Source of the DNA: Colletes latitarsis
Lineage: Eukaryota > Arthropoda > Insecta > Hymenoptera > Colletidae
DNA length: 64,000 bases
NCBI RefSeq assembly: GCF_051014445.1
Contig: NW_027488367.1
Location: 26,707,501-26,771,500, forward strand
Direction of reading: 5' to 3'
The notes beneath the pieces are model-generated. The model was given only the letters and a program-made list of their open reading frames with translations. It was not told the DNA's origin and made no database searches. Below are positions 1 through 11,680 of the stretch, piece after piece. Within the stretch, counting starts at the first letter, position 1. The number at the start of each line of letters is the position of its first letter. The position numbers and the translations under genes are program-made.

Positions 1-810
1 TCCTGGGTTTTTTTCTGGTTTGGATCACGTAGTAGTGTGGTACCGCACTGAAACAGTCAATTAAACCTGGTTTCGATCAATATTTTAGAGAATAATTCAT
101 GTTAGGTCTAGGTTAGGTCTGGGATTTGCTCTCATCGGGCTCGTTCTTTCGCATATTTCTCATACTTGATGGCTAGATCCTGGGCTTTTTCTGGATTGCA
201 TCACGTAGTAATTAAGTACAACACTGAAACAGTCAATTAAACCTGGTTTCGATCAATATTATTGAGGATAACGCATGATAGGTCTGGGTTAGGTCTAGGA
301 TTTGCCCTCATCAGGCTCATACTTTCGCATATTTCTCATACTTCATGGTTAGATCCTGGGCTATTTCTGGATTGGATCACGTAGTAATGTGGTACCACAC
401 TGAAGCAGTCAATTAAACCTGGGTTTCGATCAATATTTTAGAGGATAACGCAAGTTAGGTCTAGGGTAGGTCTGGCATTTGCTCTCATCAGGCTCATTCT
501 TTCGCATATTTCTCATACTTGATGGCTAGATCCTGGGCTATTTCTGCATTGGATCACGTAGTAATGTAGTACAACTCTGAAACAGACAATTAAACCTGGT
601 TTCCATCAATATTTTAGAGGATTACGCGAGTTATGTCTGGGATAGGTCTGGGGATTTGCCCTCATCAGGCTTATACTTTCGCGTTTTTCACATACTTGTT
701 GAACAGATCCTCGGTTTTTTCTGGCTTGGATCACGTAGTATTGTGGTACCACACTGAAACAGTCCATTAAACCTGGTTTCGCTCAATATTTTAGAGGATA
801 ACGCATGTTA
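1..810 (+). repeat. Satellite block A, first copy
   Basis: This stretch of about 4.6 monomers reappears at 2295-3104 (offset 2294, about 13 monomers plus 6 bp). Both copies carry rare variants, including a TACCGCACTG palindrome variant, AATAATTCATG in place of GATAACGCATG, and TACAACTCTGAAACAGAC. The partner copy has only scattered substitutions, such as AATAGTCC for AACAGTCC. The matched variants mark shared descent of the whole block and not just the general monomer similarity. Confidence 0.8.
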
Positions 811-1911
811 GGTCTAGGACAGGCCTGGCATTTTCACTCATCAGACTCATACTTTCGCATTATTCACATACTTGTTGAACGGGTGCTGGGTTTTTTCTGG
901 TTTGGATCACGTAGTAATGTGGGTCCACACTGAACCAATCAATTAAACCTGGTCTTTATAAATATTTTAGAGGATAACGCATGTTAGGTCTGGGATAGGT
1001 ATGGGATTTGCCCTCATCAGACTCATACTTTCGCACACTTCACATACTCGTTGAACAGATCCTGGGTTATTTTCTGGTTTGGATCACATAGTAATGTGGT
1101 ACCACACTGAAACAGTCGATTAAACCAGGTTTCGATCAATATTTCTGAGGATAACGCATGTTAGGTCTAGGTTAGGCCTGGGATTTTCACTCATCAGATT
1201 CATACTTTCGCATTCTTCACATACTTGTTGGACGGATCCTGGGTTTTTTCTGGTTTGGATCACGTTGTAATGTGGGACCACATTGAAACAATCAATTAAA
1301 CCTGGTCTTTATAAATATATTTGAGGGTAACGCATGTTAGGCTTGGGTTAGGTCTAGGATTTGCCTTCAGCAGGCTCATACTTTCGCATATCTCTCATAC
1401 TTCATGGCTAGATCCTGGGCTGTTTCTGGATTGTATCACGTAGTAATGTGGTACCACGCTAAAACAGTCAATTAAACCTGGTTTCGATCAATATTTTAGA
1501 GGACAACGCAAGTTAGGTCTGGCATACGTCTGGGATTCGCCCTCATCTGGCTCATACTTTCGCGTTTTTCACATACTTGTTGAACAGATCCTTGGTTTTT
1601 TCTGGTTTGGATCACGTAGTAATGTGGTACCACACTGAAGCAGTCGATTAAACCTGGTTATGATCAATATTTTAGAGGATAACGCATAGTTAGGTTTGGG
1701 ATAGGTCTGGGATTTGACCTCATCAGACTCATACTTTCGCACACTTCACATACTCGTTGAACAGATCCTGGGTTATTTTCTGGTTTGGATCACATAGTAA
1801 TGTGGTACCACACTGAAACAGTCGATTAAACCAGGTTTCGATCAATATTTTTGAGGATAACGCATGTTAGGTCTAGGTTAGGCCTGGGATTTTCACTCAT
1901 CAGACTCATAC
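241..1911 (+). repeat. Satellite block B with intact (empty) retrotransposon target
   Basis: Matches 11681-13351 at a constant offset of 11440 bp, including rare variants such as TATTGAGGATAACGCATGATAGG. Immediately downstream the match continues, but with positions after the retrotransposon (1899-2378 matches 18078-18557, offset 16179). The site at 1899-1914, ATCAGACTCATACTTT, is therefore the unoccupied paralogue of the copy 1 insertion site. Confidence 0.85.
1623..1634. other. Perfect 12-bp palindrome of the satellite monomer (example)
   Basis: TGTGGTACCACA is its own reverse complement. It recurs once per 176-bp monomer in most of the array. Variants are common (TAGTACCACA, TGGGACCACA, TGTTACCACA), but the half-site ACCACACTG is nearly constant. 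It could be a binding site for a dimeric protein or a hairpin nucleus; function is not shown. Confidence 0.6.
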
Positions 1912-1914
1912 TTT
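1899..1914 (+). other. Empty target site paralogous to the copy 1 insertion
   Basis: ATCAGACTCATACTTT occurs once here, flanked by GATTTTCACTC on the left and CGCATTCTTCAC on the right. At copy 1 the same flanks surround two copies of this sequence with the element between them. The monomer context on both sides matches that of copy 1. Confidence 0.85.
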
Positions 1915-2294
1915 CGCATTCTTCACATACTTGTTGAACGGATCCTTGGTTTTTTCTGGTTTGGATCACGTAGTAATGTGGTACCACACTGAAGCAGTCG
2001 ATTAAACCTGGTTTCGATCAATATTTTAGAGAATAATTCATGTTAGGTCTAGGTTAGGTCTGGGATTTGCTCTCATCAGGCTCGTTCTTTCGCATATTTC
2101 TCATACTTGATGGCTAGATCCTGGGCTTTTTCTGGATTGCATCACGTAGTAATGAAGTACAACACTGAAACAGTCAATTAAACCTGGTTTCCATCAATAT
2201 TTTAGAGGTCAACGCAAGTTAGACCTAGGTTAGGCCTGGGATATGCCCTCATCAGACACGTACTTTCGCATTCTTCACGTACTTGTTGAACACC

Positions 2295-3104
2295 TCCTGG
2301 GTTTTTTTCTGGTTTGGATCACGTAGTAGTGTGGTACCGCACTGAAACAGTCAATTAAACCTGGTTTCGATCAATATTTTAGAGAATAATTCATGTTAGG
2401 TCTAGGTTAGGTCTGGGATTTGCTCTCATCGGGCTCGTTCTTTCGCATATTTCTCATACTTGATGGCTAGATCCTGGGCTTTTTCTGGATTGCATCACGT
2501 AGTAATTAAGTACAACACTGAAACAGTCAATTAAACCTGGTTTCGATCAATATTATTGAGGATAACGCATGATAGATCTGGGTTAGGTCTAGGATTTGCC
2601 CTCATCAGGCTCATACTTTCGCATATTTCTCATACTTCATGGCTAGATCCTGGGCTATTTCTGGATTGGATCACGTAGTAATGTGGTACCACACTGAAGC
2701 AGTCAATTAAACCTGGGTTTCGATCAATATTTTAGAGGATAACGCAAGTTAGGTCTAGGGTAGGTCTGGCATTTGCTCTCATCAGGCTCATTCTTTCGCA
2801 TATTTCTCATACTTGATGGCTAGATCCTGGGCTATTTCTGCATTGGATCACGTAGTAATGTAGTACAACTCTGAAACAGACAATTAAACCTGGTTTCCAT
2901 CAATATTTTAGAGGATTACGCGAGTTATGTCTGGGATAGGTCTGGGGATTTGCCCTCATCAGGCTTATACTTTCGCGTTTTTCACATTCTTGTTGAACAG
3001 ATCCTCGGTTTTTTCTGGCTTGGATCACGTAGTAATGTGGTACCACACTGAAATAGTCCATTAAACCTGGTTTCGCTCAATATTTTAGAGGATAACGCAT
3101 GTTA
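2295..3104 (+). repeat. Satellite block A, second copy
   Basis: Near-identical to 1-810, with the same order of variant monomers. It begins right after a CACCTCCTGGG variant of the T-rich linker. The two copies are separated by about 1.5 kb of different monomers, so the arrangement is an interspersed higher-order repeat and not a simple tandem pair. Confidence 0.8.
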
Positions 3105-3981
3105 GGTCTAGGTCAGGCCTGGGATTTTCACTCATCAGACTCATACTTTCGCATTCTTCATATACTTGTTGAACGGATCCTGGGTTTTTTCTGGTTTGGA
3201 TCACGTTGTAATGTGGGACCACACTGAAACAATCAATTAAACCTGGTCTTGATAAATATTTTAGAGGGTAACGCATGTTAGGCTTGGGTTAGGTCTAGGA
3301 TTTGCCCTCAGCAGGCTCATACTTTCGCATATCTCTCATACTTCATGGCTAGATCCTGGGCTGTTTCTGGATTGTATCACGTAGTAATGTGGTACCACGC
3401 TAAAACAGTCAATTAAACCTGGTTTCGATCAATATTTTAGAGGATAACGCAAGTTAGGTCTGGCATAGGTCTGGGATTCGCCCTCATCAGGCTCATACTT
3501 TCGCGTTTTTCACATACTTGTTGAACAGATCCTGGGTTTTTTCTGGTTTGTATCACGTAGTAGCGTGGTACCACACTGAAACAGTCCATTAAACCAGGTT
3601 TCGATCAATATTTTTGAGGATAACGCATGTTAGGTCTAGGTCAGGCCTGGGTTTTTCACTCATCAGACTCATACTTTCGCATTCTTCACATACTTGTTGA
3701 ACGGATACTGGGTTTTTTCTGGTTTGGATCACATAGTAATGTGGTACCACACTGAAACAGTCGATTAAACCTGGTTTCGATCAATATTTTAGAGAATAAT
3801 TCATGTTAGGTCTAGGTTAGGTCTGGGATTTGCCCCCATCAGGCTCGTTCTTTCGCATATTTCTCATACTTGATGGCTAGATCCTGGGCTTTTTCTGGAT
3901 TGCATCACGTAGTAATGTGGTACCACACTGAAACATTCAATTAAACCTGGTCATGATAAATATTTTAGTGGATAACGCATG

Positions 3982-4003
3982 TTAGGTCTGGGTTAGGTCT
4001 AGG
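3982..4003 (+). repeat. Tandem telomere-like 11-mer pair (example)
   Basis: TTAGGTCTGGG at 3982-3992 is followed without a gap by TTAGGTCTAGG at 3993-4003. The same two-unit arrangement, with point variants, occupies this position in nearly every satellite monomer. It looks like two units of a TTAGG-derived repeat captured inside the monomer. Confidence 0.75.
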
Positions 4004-4860
4004 ATTTGCCCTCATCAGGCTCATACTTTCGCATATTTCTCATACTTCATGGCTAGATCCTGGGCTATTTCTGGAATGGATCAGGTAGTAATGTGGTACC
4101 ACACTGAAGCAGTCGATTAAACCTGGTTTCGATCAATATTTTAGAGGATAACGCAAGTTAGGTCTGGGATAAGTCTGTGATACGCCCTCATCAGGCTCAT
4201 ACTTTCGCGTTTTTCACATACTTGTTGAACAGATCTCGGGTTTTTCTGGTTTGGATCACGTAATAATGTGTTACCACACTGAAACAATCCATTAAACCTG
4301 GTTCCGATGAATATTTTAGAGGATAACGCATGTTAGGTCTAGGTTAGGCCTGCGATTTGCCCTCATCAGGGTCATACTTTCGCAGTTTTAACATACATGT
4401 TGACCCGATCGAGGGTTTTTTCTGCTTTGGATCACGTAGTAAAGTGGTACCACACTGAAACAGTCCATTAAACCTGGTTTCGATCAATAATTTAGAGGAT
4501 AACGCAAGTTAGGTCTGGGATAGGTCTGGGAGTCGCCCTCGTCAGGCTCATACTTTCGCGTTTTTCACATTCTTCTTGAACAGATCCTGGGTTTTTTCTG
4601 GTTTGGATCACATAGTAATGTGGTACCACACTGAAACAGTCCATTAAATCTGGTTTCGATCAATATTTTAGAGGATAATGCATGCTAGGTCTATGTTAGG
4701 CCTGGGATTTGCCCTCATCTGGGTCATACTTTCGCGTTTTTCACATACTTGTTGAACAGATCCTGGGTTTTTTCTAGTTTGGATCACGTAGTAATGTGGT
4801 ACCACACTGAAACAGTCCATTAAACCTGGTTTCGATCAATATTTTTGAGGATAACGCATG

Positions 4861-4882
4861 TTAGGTCTGGGTTAGGTCTGGG
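4861..4882 (+). repeat. Perfect double TTAGGTCTGGG
   Basis: Two exact, adjacent copies of TTAGGTCTGGG occupy 4861-4871 and 4872-4882. A second perfect pair is at 9262-9283. Elsewhere one or both units carry substitutions (TTAGGTCTAGG, TTAGGCCTGGG, ATAGGTCTGGG). The consensus of both units is therefore the same 11-mer. Confidence 0.8.
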
Positions 4883-5410
4883 ATTTGCTCTCATCAGGCT
4901 CATTCTTTCGCATATTTCACATACTTGATGGCTAGATACTGGGTTTTTCCTGGTTTGGATCACGCAGTGATGTGGTACCACACTGAAACAGTCCACTCAA
5001 CCTGGTTGCGATCAATATTTTAGAGGATAACGCATATTATGTCTAGGTTAGGCCTGGGACTAGCCCTCATCAGATTCATACTTTCGCATACTTCACATAC
5101 TTGTTGAACAGATCCTGGGGTTTTTTTCTGGTTTGGATCACGTAGTAATGTGGTACCACACTGAAACAGTCGATTAAACCTGGTTTCGATCTATATTTTT
5201 GAGGATAACGCATTTTAGGTCTAGGTTAGGCCTGGGATTTTCACTCATCAGACTCATACTTTCGCATTCTTCACATACTTGTTGAACGGATCCAGTGCTT
5301 TTACTGGTTTGGATCACGTAGTAATGTGGTACCACACTGAAACATTCAATTAAACCTGGTCTTGATAAATATTTTTGAGGATAACGCATGTTAGGTCAGG
5401 GTAAGGTCTA

Positions 5411-8400
5411 GGATTTGCCCCCATCAGGCTCATACTTTCGCATATTTCTAATACTTCATGGCTAGATCCTGGGCTCTTTCTGGATTGGATCACGTAGTAA
5501 TGTGGTACCACACTGAAACAGTCCATTAAACCTGGTTTCGATCAATATTTTTGAGGATAACACATGTTAGGTCTAGGTTAGGACTGGGATTTGCTCTCAT
5601 CAGGCTCATTCTTTCGCATATTTCTCATACTTGATGGCTAGATCCTGGGCTTTTTCTGGATTGGATCACGTAGTAATGTAGTACCACACTGAAACAGTCG
5701 ATTAACCCTGGTTTCGATCAATATTTTAGAGGATAACGCAAGTTAGGTCTGGGATAAGTCTGTGATACGCCCTCATCAGGCTCATACTTTCGCGTTTTTC
5801 ACATACTTGTTGAACAGATCTCGGGTTTTTCTGGTTTGGATCACGTAATAATGTGTTACCACACTGAAACAATCCATTAAACCTGGTTCCGATGAATATT
5901 TTAGAGGATAACGCATGTTAGGTCTAGGTTAGGCCTGCGATTTGCCCTCATCAGGGTCATACTTTCGCAGTTTTAACAAACATGTTGACCCGATCGAGGG
6001 TTTTTTCTGCTTTGGATCACGTAGTAAAGTGGGACCACACTGAAACAGTCCATTAAACCTGGTTTCGATCAATATTTTAGAGGATAACGCAAGTTAGGTC
6101 TGGCATAGGTCTGGGATTCGCCCTCATCAGGCTCATACTTTCGCGTTTTTCACATACTTGTTGAACAGATCCTGGGTTTTTTCTGGTTTGTATCACGTAG
6201 TAGCGTGGTACCACACTGAAACAGTCCATTAAACCAGGTTTCGATCAATATTTTTGAGGATAACGCATGTTAGGTCTAGGTCAGGCCTGGGATTTTCACT
6301 CATCAGACTCATACTTTCGCATTCTTCATATACTTGTTGAACGGATCCTGGGTTTTTTCTGGTTTGGATCACGTTGTAATGTGGGACCACACTGAAACAA
6401 TCAATTAAACCTGGTCTTGATAAATATTTTAGAGGGTAACGCATGTTAGGCTTGGGTTAGGTCTAGGATTTGCCCTCAGCAGGCTCATACTTTCGCATAT
6501 CTCTCATACTTCATGGCTAGATCCTGGGCTGTTTCTGGATTGTATCACGTAGTAATGTGGTACCACGCTAAAACAGTCAATTAAACCTGGTTTCGATCAA
6601 TATTTTAGAGGATAACGCAAGTTAGGTCTGGCATAGGTCTGGGATTCGCCCTCATCAGGCTCATACTTTCGCGTTTTTCACATACTTGTTGAACAGATCC
6701 TGGGTTTTTTCTGGTTTGTATCACGTAGTAGCGTGGTACCACACTGAAACAGTCCATTAAACCAGGTTTCGATCAATATTTTTGAGGATAACGCATGTTA
6801 GGTCTAGGTCAGGCCTGGGATTTTCACTCATCAGACTTATACTTTCGCATTCTTCACATACTTGTTGAACGGATACTGGGTTTTTTCTGGTTTGGATCAC
6901 ATAGTAATGTGGTACCACACTGAAACAGTCGATTAAACCTGGTTTCGATCAATATTTTAGAGAATAATTCATGTTAGGTCTAGGTTAGGTCTGGGATTTG
7001 CCCCCATCAGGCTCGTTCTTTCGCATATTTCTCATACTTGATGGCTAGATCCTGGGCTTTTTCTGGATTGCATCACGTAGTAATGTGGTACCACACTGAA
7101 ACATTCAATTAAACCTGGTCATGATAAATATTTTAGTGGATAACGCATGTTAGGTCTGGGTTAGGTCTAGGATTTGCCCTCATCAGGCTCATACTTTCGC
7201 ATATTTCTCATACTTCATGGCTAGATCCTGGGCTATTTCTGGAATGGATCAGGTAGTAATGTGGTACCACACTGAAGCAGTCGATTAAACCTGGTTTCGA
7301 TCAATATTTTAGAGGATAACGCAAGTTAGGTCTGGGATAAGTCTGTGATACGCCCTCATCAGGCTCATACTTTCGCGTTTTTCACATACTTGTTGAACAG
7401 ATCTCGGGTTTTTCTGGTTTGGATCACGTAATAATGTGTTACCACACTGAAACAATCCATTAAACCTGGTTCCGATGAATATTTTAGAGGATAACGCATG
7501 TTAGGTCTAGGTTAGGCCTGCGATTTGCCCTCATCAGGGTCATACTTTCGCAGTTTTAACATACATGTTGACCCGATCGAGGGTTTTTTCTGCTTTGGAT
7601 CACGTAGTAAAGTGGTACCACACTGAAACAGTCCATTAAACCTGGTTTCGATCAATAATTTAGAGGATAACGCAAGTTAGGTCTGGGATAGGTCTGGGAG
7701 TCGCCCTCGTCAGGCTCATACTTTCGCGTTTTTCACATTCTTCTTGAACAGATCCTGGGTTTTTTCTGGTTTGGATCACATAGTAATGTGGTACCACACT
7801 GAAACAGTCCATTAAATCTGGTTTCGATCAATATTTTAGAGGATAATGCATGTTAGGTCTATGTTAGGCCTGGGATTTGCCCTCATCTGGGTCATACTTT
7901 CGCGTTTTTCACATACTTGTTGAACAGATCCTGGGTTTTTCCTGGTTTGGATCACGCAGTGATGTGGTACCACACTGAAACAGTCCACTCAACCTGGTTT
8001 CGATCAATATTTTAGAGGGTAACGCATGTTATGTCTAGGTTAGGCCTGGGACTAGCCCTCATCAGATTCATACTTTCGCATACTTCACATACTTGTTGAA
8101 CAGATCCTGGGTTTTTTTCTGGTTTGGATCACGTAGTAATGTGGTACCACACTGAAACAGTCGATTAAACCTGGTTTCGATCTATATTTTTGAGGATAAC
8201 GCATGTTAGGTCTAGGTTAGGCCTGGGATTTTCACTCATCAGACTCATACTTTCGCATTCTTCACATACTTGTTGAACGGATCCAGTGCTTTTACTGGTT
8301 TGGATCACGTAGTAATGTGGTACCACACTGAAACATTCAATTAAACCTGGTCTTGATAAATATTTTTGAGGATAACGCATGTTAGGTCAGGGTAAGGTCT

Positions 8401-10330
8401 AGGATTTGCCCCCATCAGGCTCATACTTTCGCATATTTCTAATACTTCATGGCTAGATCCTGGGCTCTTTCTGGATTGGATCACGTAGTAATGTGGTACC
8501 ACACTGAAACAGTCCATTAAACCTGGTTTCGATCAATATTTTTGAGGATAACACATGTTAGGTCTAGGTTAGGACTGGGATTTGCTCTCATCAGGCTCAT
8601 TCTTTCGCATATTTCTCATACTTGATGGCTAGATCCTGGGCTTTTTCTGGATTGGATCACGTAGTAATGTAGTACCACACTGAAACAGTCGATTAACCCT
8701 GGTTTCGATCAATATTTTAGAGGATAACGCATGTTAGGTCTAGGTTAGGCTTGGGATATGCCCTCATCAGTGTCATACTTTCGCAGTTTTAACATACATG
8801 TTGACCTCATCGAGGGTTTTTTCTGCTTTGGATCACGTAGTAAAGTGGTGCCACACTAAAACTCTCAATTAAACCTGGTATCGATCAATATTTTAGAGGA
8901 TAACGGAAGTTAGGTCTGGGATAGGTCTGGGAGTCGCCCTCGTCAGGCTCATACTTTCGCGTTTTTCACATTCTTCTTGAACAGATCCTGGGTTTTTTCT
9001 GGTTTGGATCACATAGTAATGTGGTACCACACTGAAACAGTCCATTAAATCTGGTTTCGATCAATATTTTAGAGGATAATGCATGTTAGGTCTATGTTAG
9101 GCCTGGGATTTGCCCTCATCTGGGTCATACTTTCGCGTTTTTCACATACTTGTTGAACAGATCCTGGGTTTTTTCTAGTTTGGATCACGTAGTAATGTGG
9201 TACCACACTGAAACAGTCCATTAAACCTGGTTTCGATCAATATTTTTGAGGATACCGCATGTTAGGTCTGGGTTAGGTCTGGGATTTGCTCTCATCAGGC
9301 TCATTCTTTCGCATGTTTCACATACTTGATGGCTAGATACTGGGTTTTTCCTGGTTTGGATCACGCAGTGATGTGGTACCACACTGAAACAGTCCACTCA
9401 TCCTGGTTTCGATCAATATATTAGAGGATAACGCATGTTATGTCTAGGTTAGGCCTGGGACTAGCCCTCATCAGATTCATACTTTCGCATACTTCACATA
9501 CTTGTTGAACAGATCCTGGGTTTTTTTCTGGTTTGGATCACGTAGTAATGTGGTACCACACTGAAACAGTCGATTAAACCTGGTTTCGATCTATATTTTT
9601 GAGGATAACGCATGTTAGGTCTAGGTTAGGCCTGGGATTTTCACTCATCAGACTCATACTTTCGCATTATTCACATACTTGTTGAACGGATCCAGTGCTT
9701 TTACTGGTTTGGATCACGTAGTAATGTGGTACCACACTGAAACATTCAATTAAACCTGGTCTTGATAAATATTTTTGAGGATAACGCATGTTAGGTCAGG
9801 GTAAGGTCTAGGATTTGCCCCCATCAGGCTCATACTTTCGCATATTTCTAATACTTCATGGCTAGATCCTGGGCTCTTTCTGGATTGGATCACGTAGTAA
9901 TGTGGTACCACACTGAAACAGTCCATTAAACCTGGTTTCGATCAATATTTTTGAGGATAACAAATGTTAGGTCTAGGTTAGGACTGGGATTTGCTCTCAT
10001 CAGGCTCATTCTTTCGCATATATCTCATACTTGATGGCTAGATCCTGGGCTTTTTCTGGATTGGATCACGTAGTAATGTAGTACCACACTGAAACCGTCG
10101 ATTAACCCTGGTTTCGATCAATATTTTAGAGGATAACGCATGTTAGGTCTAGGTTAGGCCTGCGATTTGCCCTCATCAGTGTCATACTTTCGCAGTTTTA
10201 ACATACATGTTGACCTCATCGAGGGTTTTTTCTGCTTTGGATCACGTAGTAAAGTGGTGCCACACTAAAACTCTCAATTAAACCTGGTATCGATCAATAT
10301 TTTAGAGGATAACGCAAGTTATGTCTGGGA
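5411..10330 (+). repeat. Satellite block C, first copy (~4.9 kb, 28 monomers)
   Basis: Aligned without net gaps to 19301-24220 at offset 13890. Shared rare features include CCCCCATCAGGCTCAT with TTTCTAATACTTC, the monomers with GTTGACCTCATCGAGGG, GATCCAGTGCTTTTACTGG and GTAAAGTGG. Identity ends around 10331, where TCGGTCTGGGATTTGACC replaces TAGGTCTGGGGATTTGCC. The block contains internal higher-order repetition: 5174 and 8165 (2991 bp apart, 17 monomers) begin nearly identical segments. Confidence 0.8.
6054..8880 (+). repeat. Satellite block D (inside block C), first copy
   Basis: Matches 25225-28227. The offset is 19171 up to about 7870 and 19347 after about 7946. The change is exactly one monomer (176 bp), which is present in the 25-28 kb copy (TTTGCTCTCATCAGGCTCATT type, near 27200) and absent here. 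It is an example of single-monomer gain or loss between higher-order copies. Confidence 0.75.
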
Positions 10331-11680
10331 TCGGTCTGGGATTTGACCTCATCAGACTCATACTTTCGCTTTCTTCACATACTTGTTGAACGGATCCTGG
10401 GTTTTTTCTGGTTTGGATCACGTAGTAATGTGGGACCACACTGAAACAGTCAATTAAACCTGGTTTCGATCAATATTTTAGAGAATAATTCATGTTAGGT
10501 CTAGGTTAGGTCTGGGGTTTGCTCTCATCAGGCTCATTCTTTCGCATATTTGACATACATGTTGAACAGATCCTGGGTTTCATCTGGTTTGGATCACGTA
10601 GTAATGAGGGACCACACTGAAACAATCAATTAAACCTGGTTTCCATCAATATTTTAGAGGACAACGCAAGTTAGGTCTGGGATAGGTCTGGGATTAGCCC
10701 TCATCAGACTCATACGTTCGCTTTCTTCACATACTCGTTGAACAGATCCTGTGTTCTTTTCTGGTTTGGATCACATAGTAATGTGGTACCACACTGAAAC
10801 AGTCGATTAAACCAGGTTTCGATCAATATTTTTGAGGATAACGCATGTTAGGTCTGGGATTTTCACTCATCAGACTCATACTTTCGCATTCTTCACATAC
10901 TTGTTGAACGGATCCTGGGTTTTTTCTGGATTGGATCACGTAGTAATGTGGTACCACACTGAAACATTCAATTAAACCTGGTTTCCAACAATATTTTAGA
11001 GGACAACGCTAGTTAGGTCTGGGTTAGGCCTGGGATTTGCCCTCATCAGACTTATGTTTTCGCATACTTCACATACTTGTTGAACAGATCCTGGGTTTTG
11101 TTCCGGTTTGGATCACGTAGTAGTGTGGTACCACACTGAAACAGTCGATTAAACCTGGTTTCGATCAATACGTTTGAGCATAACGCATGTTAGGTCCAGG
11201 TTAGGTCTGGGATTTGCTCTCATCAGGCTCGTACTTTCGCATATTTCTCATACTTGATGGCTAGATCCTGGGCTTTTTCTAGATTGGATCACGTAGTAAT
11301 GTGGTACCACACGGAAACAGACCATTAAACCTGCTTTCGATCAATATTTTAGAAGATAACGCATGCTAGGTCTAGGTTAGGTCTGGGATTAGCCCTCATC
11401 AGACACATACTTTCGCATTCTTCACGTACTTGTTGAACAGCTCCTGGGTTTTTTTCTGGTTTGGATCACGTAGTAGTGTGGTACCGCACTGAAACAGTCA
11501 ATTAAACCTGGTTTCGATCAATATTTTAGAGGATAACGCAAGTTAGGTCTGGGATAGGTCTGGGATTTGCCCTCATCAGACTCATACTTTCGCATATTTC
11601 TAATACTTCATGGCTAGATCCTAGGCTATTTCTGGATTAGATCACGTAGTAATGTGGTACCACACTGAAACGGTCCATTA

